64,000 nt of DNA, taken from positions 186,001 to 250,000 of the forward strand of contig NZ_FOBF01000008.1 in assembly GCF_900109355.1 (NCBI RefSeq). The letters run 5' to 3'. This stretch comes from Nonomuraea pusilla. GTDB taxonomy: Bacteria; Actinomycetota; Actinomycetes; Streptosporangiales; Streptosporangiaceae. Below the pieces are notes generated by a model. It worked only from the letters and a program-made list of their open reading frames with translations, did not search any database and was not told the DNA's origin. A program made the translations under genes and the position numbers. Positions 28,990 through 37,421 of this stretch are shown in pieces; positions within the stretch are counted from its first letter, which is position 1, and the number at the start of each line of letters is the position of its first letter.

Positions 28990-29067
28990 CGCAGGAGGTG
29001 AGGGCCGTTTCCGCACCTCCTGCGTGTACGTGAGGTTTGAGAGCCGCTTCTCTCGGTAGCGGTTCTC
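28990..29067 (+). promoter_or_regulatory. Two stem-loops in the leader of the heptose operon
   Basis: Stem 1 is a perfect 11-bp repeat, CGCAGGAGGTG (28990-29000) with CACCTCCTGCG (29014-29024). Stem 2 pairs GAGAGCCGCT (29039-29048) with AGCGGTTCTC (29058-29067), with one G-U pair. Both lie between gmhB and the carbamoyltransferase ribosome site. Stem 1 holds a GGAGGTG sequence that could mimic a ribosome site. They may form an attenuator or mRNA-binding element. Confidence 0.5.
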
Positions 29068-29088
29068 GACATCTCGCAGGGAGGGAAG

Positions 29089-30720
29089 ATGAAGTTTCTC
29101 GGCATCAACGCGATCTTTCACGACCCCGCGGCGGCGCTGGTGGTGGACGGGAGGATCGTGGCGGCCGCCGAGGAGGAGCGATTCAGCCGCCGCAAGCACG
29201 GCAAGCGGCCTCTGGCCTTCTCCGCGTGGGAGCTGCCCGAGCAGGCCGCCGCCTGGTGCCTGCGGGAGGCCGGCCTCTCCCCCGAGGACCTCGACGCGGT
29301 CGCCTACTCCTACGACCCCTCCCTGGTGACGGGGCGCCCCGAGGGCGACTGGGAGGACCTGCGCACCCGGTACGCGGTGCGCGCCCCCGCCTTCCTCGCC
29401 ACGGCGCTGCCCGGCCTCGACCCCGGCCGGGTGTCGTACGTGCCGCACCACGTCGCCCACGCCGCGTCGGCCGGGCTGGCCTCGCCCTGGCGGGACTGCG
29501 CCGTGCTCGTGTGCGACGGGCGCGGCGAGAACGTCTCCCACCTGGCGGGCCGCTACCGGGACGGCGAGCTGGAGGTGCTGGCGGCCCAGGAGCTGCCGCA
29601 CTCGCTCGGCCTGATGTACGAGGAGGTCACCGAGCACCTGGGCTTCCTGCGCTCCAGCGACGAGTACAAGGTCATGGCGATGGCGTCGTACGGGCGGCCG
29701 CGCCACCTGGAGGCGCTGCGCGAGGTCGTGCACGCCACCGGCGACGGCGGGTTCCGCGTCGAGCCGGTCGACTGGGGGTCGTTCGCCAAGCGGCTGCCGA
29801 AGGGCGGGGCGTGGACCTCCGACCACGCCGACCTGGCGGCGAGCGTGCAGGCCAGGCTGGAGGAGGTGCTGCTCGACCTGGTGCGCTGGCTGCACGAGCG
29901 CACCGGCGAGCGGCGGCTCGCCCTGGCCGGCGGCGTGGCGCTCAACTGCGTGGCCAACACGCGGCTGCTGCGTGAGGGGCCGTTCGAGGAGATCTGGGTG
30001 CAGCCGGCGGCGGGCGACTCGGGCACGGCGCTCGGCGGCGCGCTCCACCTGGCCCAGGCGTACGGCGAGCCGGCCGGCCCCATGCCGGGGGCGGCGCTGG
30101 GGCGGGGCTTCACCGACGAGGAGCTGGGCGCCTGGCTGGACGTGGCCAGGGTGCCCCACACCAGGCCGGCGGACCTGGGCGCGGCGGTCGCGGCCGAGCT
30201 GGCCGCCGACAGGATCGTGGCCTGGTTCCAGGGGCGCTCCGAGTACGGGCCGCGGGCGCTCGGCCGCCGCTCGCTGCTCGCGCACCCCGGGCACGCCCGC
30301 AACACCGAGCGGCTCAACGACGTCAAGGGGCGTGAGCAGTTCCGTCCGGTGGCGCCGATGGTGCTGGAGTCGCGGGCGAGGGAGATCTTCGGGCGCGGGC
30401 CGGTGCCGTCGCCGTACATGCTGTTCGTGCACGACGTGCACCCGGACTGGCGCGACCGCATCCCGGCGGTCGTGCACGTGGACGGCACCGCGCGCATCCA
30501 GACCGTCTCCCCGGCCGCCGACCCGCTGATGGCGCGCGTGCTCAGCGAGTTCGAGGCCCGCACGGGGCTGCCGGTGGTGGTCAACACCAGCCTCAACACG
30601 GCCGGGCGTCCCATGGTGGACGACCCGCGTGACGCGCTGGAGTGCTTCGGCTCCGCGCCCGTGGACGTGCTCGCGCTCGGGCCCTACCTGGTGCGGCGCG
30701 GGGAGGTGTTCGCTTCATGA
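29089..30720 (+). CDS. NodU/CmcH-family O-carbamoyltransferase
   Basis: Enzymes of this family transfer carbamoyl from carbamoyl phosphate to a hydroxyl, usually on a sugar. The 543-residue protein opens KFLGINAIFHDPAAALVV and has the Kae1-like ATP/metal site (VPHHVAHAAS near residues 121-130), SDEYKVMAMASYG, and the C-terminal YrdC-like half with SEYGPRALGRRSLLA and PVVVNTSLN. It lacks the acylphosphatase and zinc fingers of HypF. ATG 29089 follows GGAGGGAAG. It is first in the heptose operon, so a heptose or glycan hydroxyl is the likely target, as for the P. aeruginosa LPS-core enzyme WapO. Confidence 0.93.
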   Translation: MKFLGINAIFHDPAAALVVDGRIVAAAEEERFSRRKHGKRPLAFSAWELPEQAAAWCLREAGLSPEDLDAVAYSYDPSLVTGRPEGDWEDLRTRYAVRAPAFLATALPGLDPGRVSYVPHHVAHAASAGLASPWRDCAVLVCDGRGENVSHLAGRYRDGELEVLAAQELPHSLGLMYEEVTEHLGFLRSSDEYKVMAMASYGRPRHLEALREVVHATGDGGFRVEPVDWGSFAKRLPKGGAWTSDHADLAASVQARLEEVLLDLVRWLHERTGERRLALAGGVALNCVANTRLLREGPFEEIWVQPAAGDSGTALGGALHLAQAYGEPAGPMPGAALGRGFTDEELGAWLDVARVPHTRPADLGAAVAAELAADRIVAWFQGRSEYGPRALGRRSLLAHPGHARNTERLNDVKGREQFRPVAPMVLESRAREIFGRGPVPSPYMLFVHDVHPDWRDRIPAVVHVDGTARIQTVSPAADPLMARVLSEFEARTGLPVVVNTSLNTAGRPMVDDPRDALECFGSAPVDVLALGPYLVRRGEVFAS

Positions 30721-31688
30721 TCACTGTGGTGATCCCCACGATCGGCAGGCCGAGCCTGGCGGCCACGCTGGCCGCGCTGGAGCCGTCCCTGCCGGTGATC
30801 GTGGTGGACGACCGGCCGGACCGGCAGGCGCGCGAGGCGCTCGCCGTGCCGGGCCACGTCACGGTGGTCCGCTCGGGCGGGCTCGGCCCGGCCGCGGCGC
30901 GGAACGCCGGGTGGCGGGCCGCGCGCACGCCCTGGGTGGCGTTCCTGGACGACGACGTCGTCCCCGAGCCCGGCTGGGCCGAGGCGCTGGAGAAGGACCT
31001 GACGGACCTGCCCGCGGACGTGGCGGGCAGCCAGGGCCGGCTCGTCGTGCCGCTGCCGGAGGGCCGGCGGCCCACCGATGCCGAGCGGAACACGGCGGGC
31101 CTGGCCGAGGCGCTGTGGCCGACCGCCGACATGGCCTACCGGCGCTCGGCGCTGGAGGACGTCGGCGGGTTCGACGAGCGCTTCCCCCGGGCGTACCGGG
31201 AGGACGCCGACCTCGCGCTGCGCGTCGGGCGCGCCGGGCACCGGCTGGTCGTGGGCCGCCGGCGGACCGTCCACCCGGTGCGCGACGACGGCTTCTGGGC
31301 GAGCGTCCGCCTCCAGCGGGGCAACGCCGACGACGCGCTCATGCGGCGCCTGCACGGCCCCGCCTGGCGGCAGGCGATCGGGGGCGCGCCGGGCCGGCTG
31401 CGGCTGCACGCGGTGACCACCGCCGCCGCCGCGGCGGCCGTCCTGGCCGTGGGCGTCTCGGCCGTGCTCGCCGGCGCGGGGGACCGCCGCGGGGCCCGGC
31501 GGGCGCTGTCGGCGGCGGCGTCCGCCGCCGGGCTGTGGGCGGGGCTGACCGCCGAGTTCGCCTGGCGGCGCGTCGCCCCGGGGCCGCGTACGCCGGGCGA
31601 GGTGCTGCGCATGGCCGTCACCAGCGTCGCGATCCCGCCGGTCGCCTGCGCGCACCGGCTTCGGGGTGAATGGAGGGTGCGGCGATGA
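30717..31688 (+). CDS. Family 2 glycosyltransferase with C-terminal membrane segments
   Basis: The 323-residue GT-A enzyme has the nucleotide-binding start ITVVIPTIGRPSL, the metal motif FLDDDVVPEPGW, and the acceptor-side motif GGFDERFPRAYREDADLALR. After about residue 220 come two hydrophobic stretches that probably anchor it to the membrane. ATG 30717 overlaps the carbamoyltransferase stop (ATGA). An inverting transfer from a nucleotide sugar onto a lipid- or membrane-linked acceptor is inferred. Confidence 0.88.
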   Translation: MITVVIPTIGRPSLAATLAALEPSLPVIVVDDRPDRQAREALAVPGHVTVVRSGGLGPAAARNAGWRAARTPWVAFLDDDVVPEPGWAEALEKDLTDLPADVAGSQGRLVVPLPEGRRPTDAERNTAGLAEALWPTADMAYRRSALEDVGGFDERFPRAYREDADLALRVGRAGHRLVVGRRRTVHPVRDDGFWASVRLQRGNADDALMRRLHGPAWRQAIGGAPGRLRLHAVTTAAAAAAVLAVGVSAVLAGAGDRRGARRALSAAASAAGLWAGLTAEFAWRRVAPGPRTPGEVLRMAVTSVAIPPVACAHRLRGEWRVRR

Positions 31689-32812
31689 CCAGGCACGGCG
31701 CGAGGACGGCCCGGCAGGCGGCGAAGCCGGAGAAGGCGCGCGCCGCCTCCGGCAGGGGGCGGCGCCCCGCCGGCACGGGAGGCCGGGGACGGGTGCTGGT
31801 GGCGCGGCTCGACGACGTCGGCGACGTGCTGCTGACCGGTCCCGCCGTCCGCGCGGTGCGCACGCTCGCCGACGAGCTGCTCTTCCTCGCCGGACCCAAC
31901 GGCCGCCGCGCCGCCGAGCTGCTCCCCGGCGTGGACCGGGTGATCGAGTGGCGCGCGCCGTGGATCGACCACACGCCGCCGCCGGTCAGCGGCGCCGAGG
32001 TGGACGCGCTGGTGTCCGGGCTGCGCGGCGTGGACGAGGCGGTCGTCCTGACCTCGTTCCACCAGTCGGCGCTGCCGCTGGCGCTGCTGCTGCGCCTGGC
32101 CGGGGTGCGCAGGATCACCGCCATCAGCAACGACTACCCGGGCTCGCTGCTCGACGTCCGGCACCAGGTGGACGAGAGCGTGGACGTGCCCGAGGCCGAG
32201 CGCATGCTCGCCGTGGCCAGGGCGGCCGGGTTCGACCTGCCACCGGGCGACGACGGCGGACTCGCTGTTCGGAGGCCCCTTCCGGATATCCGCGGCCTGG
32301 CGGGGCAGCTTACGGGTGTCGGCGCCGGTGCCGACGAAGGCACGTACGTCGTGGTGCACCCCGGAACGACGGCTCCCGCGAGGACGTGGCCCGCCGAACG
32401 GCATCGGCAGGCGGTGCGGGAACTGGCCGACGACGGGCACCGGGTCGTCGTGACCGGCACGGAACGTGAGCTCACCGCCTACGTGGCCGGCGACGTCGCC
32501 GTCGATCTGGGCGGCGCGACCACGTTCCCCGAGCTGGCCGCGGTCATCGAGCACGCCGCCGTGCTCGTCGCGGGCAACACGGGGCCCGCGCACCTCGCGG
32601 CCGCTGTCGGCACGCCGGTCGTGAGCCTGTTCGCCCCCGTCGTCCCCGCCGAGCGGTGGGCGCCGTACGGCGTGCCCACGGTGCTGCTCGGCGACCAGCA
32701 CGCGCCCTGCAGGGGGAGCAGGGCGCGGGTCTGCCCGGTCCCGGGGCATCCGTGCCTGTCGCAGGTCACCGGTGAGCAGGTGGTCAAGGCAGTGAGGGAG
32801 CTGATGCAGTGA
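31685..32812 (+). CDS. Family 9 glycosyltransferase (heptosyltransferase-like) 1
   Basis: GT9 enzymes transfer heptose from ADP-heptose in LPS core synthesis. The 375 residues begin with a basic, disordered stretch (about 1-36), then VLVARLDDVGDVLLTGPAV, the family start, VVVHPGTTAPARTWP, and the donor-site region VAGNTGPAHLAAAVGTPVVSLF. A cysteine-containing segment CRGSRARVCPVPGHPC near the C-terminus resembles that of RfaF-type enzymes. ATG 31685 has GGAGGG upstream and overlaps the GT2 stop; an earlier ATG at 31670 lacks a site. Its presence in a monoderm supports real use of nucleotide-heptose. Confidence 0.9.
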   Translation: MTRHGARTARQAAKPEKARAASGRGRRPAGTGGRGRVLVARLDDVGDVLLTGPAVRAVRTLADELLFLAGPNGRRAAELLPGVDRVIEWRAPWIDHTPPPVSGAEVDALVSGLRGVDEAVVLTSFHQSALPLALLLRLAGVRRITAISNDYPGSLLDVRHQVDESVDVPEAERMLAVARAAGFDLPPGDDGGLAVRRPLPDIRGLAGQLTGVGAGADEGTYVVVHPGTTAPARTWPAERHRQAVRELADDGHRVVVTGTERELTAYVAGDVAVDLGGATTFPELAAVIEHAAVLVAGNTGPAHLAAAVGTPVVSLFAPVVPAERWAPYGVPTVLLGDQHAPCRGSRARVCPVPGHPCLSQVTGEQVVKAVRELMQ

Positions 32813-33996
32813 AGGTCGATCTCATCTCCGAGCACGCGGACCCGCTGGCGGCGATCGGCGGCGTCGACTCCGGCGGCCAGAACGTCCACGTCGCCGCCCT
32901 GGCCGTCGAGCTGGCCAGGCGGGGGCACACGGTGCGGGTGCACACCCGCCGCTGGTCGCCCATGCAGCCCGACCGGGTCGCCGTCGCGCCCGGCGTGAGC
33001 GTCGAGTACGTCAAGGCCGGCCCCGCCGCCCCGGTCCCCAAGGACGAGCTGCCGCCGTACATGCCGGAGTTCACCGAACGCCTGGCCGAGCGGTGGTCGC
33101 AGAGCCCGCCGGACGTCGCGCACGCCCACTTCTGGATGAGCGGCCAGGCCGCGCTCCGCGCCGCGGGCGGGATCCCGGTGGTGCAGACCTTCCACGCGCT
33201 CGGCACGGTGAAGCGGCGCTGGCAGGGCGAGGCCGACACGAGCCCGGCGCACCGCCTCGACACCGAGCGCGAGATCGGCAAGCGGGCCGACGCGGTGCTC
33301 GCCACCTGCAGCGACGAGGTGGGCGAGCTGGTCGCGATGGGCGTGCCCGAGCACCGCGTCGCCGTGGTGCCGTGCGGCGTGGACCTGTCGATGTTCTGCC
33401 CGGAGGGCGAGGTCGCGCCCCGCCCCGACGGGCCCATGGTGCTGAGCATCGGCCGGATGGTGCCGCGCAAGGGCGTCGACACGCTGATCGCGGCGATGCG
33501 CCAGATCCCCGGCGCCCAGCTCGTCATCGCGGGCGGCAGCCAGGAGGACGCGGAGGCCGTCCGGCTGCGCGACCTCGCGGCGGCGTACGGGATGGACGAC
33601 CGCGTCCACATCATCGGCAGCGTGCCGCGCGACCGGGTACCCGCGCTCATGCGGTCGGCCGAGGTCGTGGCGTCCGTGCCCTGGTACGAGCCGTTCGGCA
33701 TGGTGCCCGTCGAGGCGATGGCCTGCGGGGTGCCGGTGGTGGCCTCCGCGGTCGGCGGCCACCTGGACACCGTGGCGGGAGCCGGGGTGCTGGTGCCGCC
33801 GAGGAAGCCGCGCGCGCTGGCCAGGGCGCTGCGCCTGCTGCTCGACGACCCGGCGAGGCGGCGGGCCGTCGGCGAGGCGGGAGCCCGCCGGGCGCGCGAG
33901 CGCTACGGCTGGCCGCGCGTGGCCGAACGGACCGAGGCCGTGTACGAGCAGGTGATCGACGGCAAGGTGTGCCGTCTGGCGGCACTGGGGGGTTGA
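32809..33996 (+). CDS. Family 4 glycosyltransferase (MshA/SPS-like)
   Basis: The 395-residue GT-B enzyme opens with GGVDSGGQNVHVAALAVELARRGH, the acceptor-lobe signature shared with MshA and sucrose-phosphate synthases, and has the donor-site motif EPFGMVPVEAMACGVPVVAS. It is probably a retaining transferase. GTG 32809 overlaps the GT9 stop. The true MshA of mycothiol synthesis may be elsewhere; position inside the heptose operon argues for a role in the same glycan. Confidence 0.9.
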   Translation: MKVDLISEHADPLAAIGGVDSGGQNVHVAALAVELARRGHTVRVHTRRWSPMQPDRVAVAPGVSVEYVKAGPAAPVPKDELPPYMPEFTERLAERWSQSPPDVAHAHFWMSGQAALRAAGGIPVVQTFHALGTVKRRWQGEADTSPAHRLDTEREIGKRADAVLATCSDEVGELVAMGVPEHRVAVVPCGVDLSMFCPEGEVAPRPDGPMVLSIGRMVPRKGVDTLIAAMRQIPGAQLVIAGGSQEDAEAVRLRDLAAAYGMDDRVHIIGSVPRDRVPALMRSAEVVASVPWYEPFGMVPVEAMACGVPVVASAVGGHLDTVAGAGVLVPPRKPRALARALRLLLDDPARRRAVGEAGARRARERYGWPRVAERTEAVYEQVIDGKVCRLAALGG

Positions 33997-33998
33997 CC

Positions 33999-34547
33999 AT
34001 GGACACGCATCTGCTGAAGCTGCGCGACGCCCTGGAACGGGTCGATGACCACGTGGTCACCGTCCGGGCCTGGGGCGGCAAGCTGGCCGGCGTGCTGTCG
34101 GCCGGGGGCAGGCTGCTGGCCTGCGGCAACGGCGGCTCCGCGGCCGAGGCGCAGCACCTGACGGCCGAGCTGGTCGGCAGGTTCAGGGCGGACAGGCCGG
34201 CGTACGCGGCGATCCCGCTGCACGCCGACACCTCGTCGATCACGGCGATCGCCAACGACTTCGGCCACGAGCAGGTGTTCGCCCGCCAGGTGCAGGCGCA
34301 CGGCCGTCCCGGTGACGTGCTGATCTGCCTGTCCACGAGCGGCGGCAGCCCGAACGTGCTGGCGGCGGCCAGGGCGGCGCAGGAGCGCGGCATCCTCGCC
34401 TGGGCGCTGACCGGGCCCGCGCCGAACCCGCTGGCGGGCATGTGCGACGAGGCGGTCGCGGTGCCCGCGGAGGAGACCGCGACCGTCCAGGAGGTGCACC
34501 TCGCCATGATCCACATGCTGTGCGACGCGGTCGAGGAGGCCCTGTGA
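33999..34547 (+). CDS. gmhA: GmhA, sedoheptulose-7-phosphate isomerase
   Basis: GmhA converts sedoheptulose 7-phosphate to heptose 7-phosphate, the first step to nucleotide-heptose. The 182-residue SIS-domain protein has GNGGSAAEAQHLTAELVGRF, with His53 and Glu57 matching the zinc and catalytic residues of E. coli GmhA, STSGGSPNV for phosphate, and QEVHLAMIHML at the C-terminus with the second ligand set. It starts 2 nt after the GT4 stop and its stop overlaps the hldE start. Confidence 0.94.
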   Translation: MDTHLLKLRDALERVDDHVVTVRAWGGKLAGVLSAGGRLLACGNGGSAAEAQHLTAELVGRFRADRPAYAAIPLHADTSSITAIANDFGHEQVFARQVQAHGRPGDVLICLSTSGGSPNVLAAARAAQERGILAWALTGPAPNPLAGMCDEAVAVPAEETATVQEVHLAMIHMLCDAVEEAL

Positions 34548-35887
34548 CGGGGCCCCTCGTCGTCATCGGCGACACGCTGCTCGACGTGGACGTCGAGGGC
34601 GGCACGGAGCGGCTGTGCCCGGACGCGCCCGTCCCCGTCGTGGACGTGGCCGCCGAACAGGCCAGGCCGGGCGGCGCGGGCCTCGCCGCGCTGCTCGCGG
34701 CGCGCGACGGCGCCGACGTCGTGCTGGTCACGGCCGTCGGCGACGACCCCGACGGCCGGCGGCTGTGCGGGCTGCTGGCGGGCGAGGTGGATCTCGTCCG
34801 CCTGCCGCTGCGTGGCGGGACCGTGCGCAAGGCCAGGGTGCGGGCCGGCGGGCAGACGCTGCTCAGGCTGGACACCGGCGACGGCCGCGCCCGGTACGCC
34901 CCCTCGGCGGAGGCGGCCTCCGCGATCGCCGAGGCGGGGGCGGTGCTGGTCTCCGACTACGGCAGGGGCGTGGCCAGGATGGCCAGGGAACTGCTGGCCG
35001 GGCTGGACGTGCCCGTGGTCTGGGACCCGCACCCGCAGGGCGAGCGTCCCGTGCCCGGCTGCGCGCTGGTGACGCCGAGCGAGTCGGAGGCGCGGCTGCT
35101 GTGCTCGTCGGGCTCGTCCGGCTACCACGGACCGGACCAGGCGGCCCGCCACCTGGTGCGGTCGCTGGAGGCGCGGGCCGTGTGCGTGACGACGGGCGCG
35201 GGCGGCGCGGCGCTGGCCGTGCGGGGCGGCCCGCTGACGTCGGTGCCGCCGCCGGTCAGGGCGAGCGGCAGGGACGCCTGCGGCGCCGGTGACAGGCTGG
35301 CCGGGGCGGCGGCGCTCGCGCTGCGCGACGGCGCGGGCGTGCGCGAGGCCGTGACGGCCGGCGTGGCCGCCGCGTCGCGGTTCGTGCAGGGCGGCGGCGC
35401 CGCCTCCGTCCGGGTCAGGGAGCAGCGGCTCGGCGACCGGCCGCGTACGGCGCTGGAGGTGGCCGAGGTCACCAGGGCGTCGGGCGGGCGGCTGATCGCG
35501 ACGGGCGGCTGCTTCGACCTGCTGCACGCGGGGCACGTCAGCCTCCTGCGGCGGGCCAGGGCGCTCGGCGACGCGCTCGTCGTCTGCGTCAACTCCGACG
35601 ACTCGGTGCGCAGGCTCAAGGGCCTGTCGCGGCCCATCGTGGACGTGCGCGACCGGGTCGAGGTGCTCAGGGCGCTCAGCTGCGTCGACGCGGTGATGGT
35701 GTTCGAGGAGGACACCCCGGCCGCGGCGATCGAGCGGCTGCGCCCCGACGTGTGGGTCAAGGGCGGCGACTACGAGGGGGAACGCCTGCCCGAATCAGAG
35801 GTCCTCGGCCGGCTCGGCGCGGAGATCGTCGTGCTGAGCACCCTGCCGGGACGTTCCACCACGAATCTAATCAGGGAGATCCGATGA
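34544..35887 (+). CDS. hldE: HldE-type bifunctional heptose kinase/nucleotidyltransferase
   Basis: Phosphorylates heptose 7-phosphate at C1 and, after GmhB acts, adenylates heptose 1-phosphate to ADP-heptose. The 447 residues join a PfkB/ribokinase domain (1-300, catalytic GAGD at 247-250) to a cytidylyltransferase-like domain (from about 315, with GGCFDLLHAGH at 321-331). The usual PGGAANVA substrate loop reads PGGAGLAA here, and GAGD is preceded by DAC instead of DTT, so the kinase half is somewhat divergent. GTG 34544 overlaps the gmhA stop. The nucleotide (ADP or another) is assumed from the family. Confidence 0.92.
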   Translation: MTGPLVVIGDTLLDVDVEGGTERLCPDAPVPVVDVAAEQARPGGAGLAALLAARDGADVVLVTAVGDDPDGRRLCGLLAGEVDLVRLPLRGGTVRKARVRAGGQTLLRLDTGDGRARYAPSAEAASAIAEAGAVLVSDYGRGVARMARELLAGLDVPVVWDPHPQGERPVPGCALVTPSESEARLLCSSGSSGYHGPDQAARHLVRSLEARAVCVTTGAGGAALAVRGGPLTSVPPPVRASGRDACGAGDRLAGAAALALRDGAGVREAVTAGVAAASRFVQGGGAASVRVREQRLGDRPRTALEVAEVTRASGGRLIATGGCFDLLHAGHVSLLRRARALGDALVVCVNSDDSVRRLKGLSRPIVDVRDRVEVLRALSCVDAVMVFEEDTPAAAIERLRPDVWVKGGDYEGERLPESEVLGRLGAEIVVLSTLPGRSTTNLIREIR

Positions 35888-36558
35888 ACATTCTCATCAC
35901 CGGGGGCGCCTCCGGACTCGGCCTGGCCACCGCCGAGGCCGTGGAGAAGGAGGGCTGGCGGGCGCTCGTCGTGGACGTTCGCGCCCCCGACCAGCGGTTC
36001 GACCACGTCACCGCCGACCTGGCCGACAGGGGGCAGGCCGAGCGGGCGGTACGCGAGCTGGCCGAGCGGGCCGGCGGCCTGGACGGCGTGGTGACGGCCG
36101 CCGGCATCGACGCCTGCGGCCGGCTGGAGGACGTGCCCGCCGACGACTGGGAGCGCGTCGTCAAGGTGAACCTGCTCGGCACGGCGTCGGTCGTGCGGGC
36201 GGCGCTGCCGTACCTGAGGCGCAGCCACGGCAGGATCGTCACCTGCGCCTCGACCCTCGGGCTGCGCCCGCTCAGCGACGCCTCCGCCTACAGCGCCTCG
36301 AAGTTCGGCGTCATCGGCTTCACCCGGGCCCTGGCGATCGAGCTGCGCGGCGAGGTCGGCGTGACCACGCTGATCCCCGGCGGCATGCGGACGAGCTTCT
36401 TCGACGGCCGTCCCGAGCAGTACAAGCCGGGGCCGGAGGCGGGGCTGAACGACCCGGCCGACGTCGCGCAGACCGTGGTGTTCGCGCTGCGCCAGCCCGC
36501 CGGATGCGAGGTGAGGGAGCTCGTCGTGTGTCCTTCCACGGAGACGTCATGGCCCTAG
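35884..36558 (+). CDS. Short-chain dehydrogenase/reductase, heptose locus
   Basis: The 224-residue classical SDR has TGGASGLG at 6-13, NAD(P) site DVRAP after beta-2, and the catalytic YSASK with Tyr136 and Lys140. The NAG-type motif reads TAAGI. An acidic residue (Asp31) after beta-2 suggests NAD preference. It sits between hldE and the second GT9 gene, with ATGA overlap upstream and a 10-bp overlap downstream. It may oxidise or epimerise a sugar or a bound intermediate; the substrate is unknown. Confidence 0.87.
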   Translation: MNILITGGASGLGLATAEAVEKEGWRALVVDVRAPDQRFDHVTADLADRGQAERAVRELAERAGGLDGVVTAAGIDACGRLEDVPADDWERVVKVNLLGTASVVRAALPYLRRSHGRIVTCASTLGLRPLSDASAYSASKFGVIGFTRALAIELRGEVGVTTLIPGGMRTSFFDGRPEQYKPGPEAGLNDPADVAQTVVFALRQPAGCEVRELVVCPSTETSWP

Positions 36559-37421
36559 AACTCCTGGTGCTGCGCGGCCTCGGGCTGGGTGACCTGCTCA
36601 CGGCCGTGCCCGCGCTGCGTTCGCTGCGCCAGGCGTTCCCCCGGCACCACGTCACGCTCGCCACGCCGAAGGTGCTCGGCGCGCTGCTGCCGTACATCGG
36701 GGCGGTGGACGACCAGATCGACGTGTCGGGGCCGGGGCCGGTGCCGTTCGAGCGGCCGGACATCGCGGTCAACCTGCACGGGAAGGGCCCGCAGAGCATC
36801 GAGGCCCTGCGGGCCACCCGGCCGGCGCGGCTGATCAGCTTCGGGGTGGGCCCGCCCTGGCGCGACGGGGTGCACGAGGTGCGCCGCTGGTGCGGCCTGC
36901 TGGAGTGGCACGGCATCCCCGCCGACCCCGAGGACCTGACGCTCGGCATCTCCGACAGGTCCGGCCCGGTGATCGTCCACCCCGGCGCGGCCTACCCGGC
37001 CCGGCGCTGGCCGCCCGAACGGTTCGCCGAGGTGGCCGCCGCGCTGGACGACGTCGTCGTCACCGGCAACGCCGAGGAGGTGCCGCTGGCCAGGCGGGTC
37101 GCCGAGCTGGCGGAGCTGCCCGGGGACCGCGTGCTGGCCGGGCGCACCGACCTGGCGGACCTGATCGAGCTGGTGAGCACGTCGCGGCTGGTCGTCTGCG
37201 GCGACACGGGCGTGGCGCACCTGGCCACCGCGTTCTGCGTGCCGTCCGTGGTGCTGTTCGGTCCGGTCTCCCCCTCCGAGTGGGGGCCGCCACCCGGCTG
37301 GCGGCACGTCGCCCTGTGGGCGGGGCACCGGGGCGACCCGCACGCGGACCGGCCCGACCCCGGCCTGCTGGAGATCGAGGTCGACGAAGTCGTCGAAGCC
37401 GCCTTGGAGGTCACGTCATGA
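36549..37421 (+). CDS. Family 9 glycosyltransferase (heptosyltransferase-like) 2
   Basis: A second GT9 enzyme, 290 residues. It opens LELLVLRGLGLGDLLTAVPALRSL, has VIVHPGAAYPARRWPPERF and the donor region VVCGDTGVAHLATAFCVPSVVLFGPVSPSEWGPP. It is shorter than GT9-1 and lacks its basic N-terminus. Two GT9 enzymes in one operon suggest two consecutive heptose (or related) additions, like WaaC and WaaF. ATG 36549 overlaps the SDR stop by 10 bp; in-frame starts further up lie inside the SDR gene. Confidence 0.88.
   Translation: MALELLVLRGLGLGDLLTAVPALRSLRQAFPRHHVTLATPKVLGALLPYIGAVDDQIDVSGPGPVPFERPDIAVNLHGKGPQSIEALRATRPARLISFGVGPPWRDGVHEVRRWCGLLEWHGIPADPEDLTLGISDRSGPVIVHPGAAYPARRWPPERFAEVAAALDDVVVTGNAEEVPLARRVAELAELPGDRVLAGRTDLADLIELVSTSRLVVCGDTGVAHLATAFCVPSVVLFGPVSPSEWGPPPGWRHVALWAGHRGDPHADRPDPGLLEIEVDEVVEAALEVTS

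Noticed and set aside
29089..30720. Second HypF
   Set aside because: It lacks the acylphosphatase domain and zinc fingers and matches NodU/CmcH-type enzymes; context is sugar metabolism.
32809..33996. MshA of mycothiol synthesis
   Set aside because: The N-lobe signature is similar, but it lies inside the heptose operon with overlaps on the gene before and 2 bp from gmhA. It cannot be excluded without comparison.
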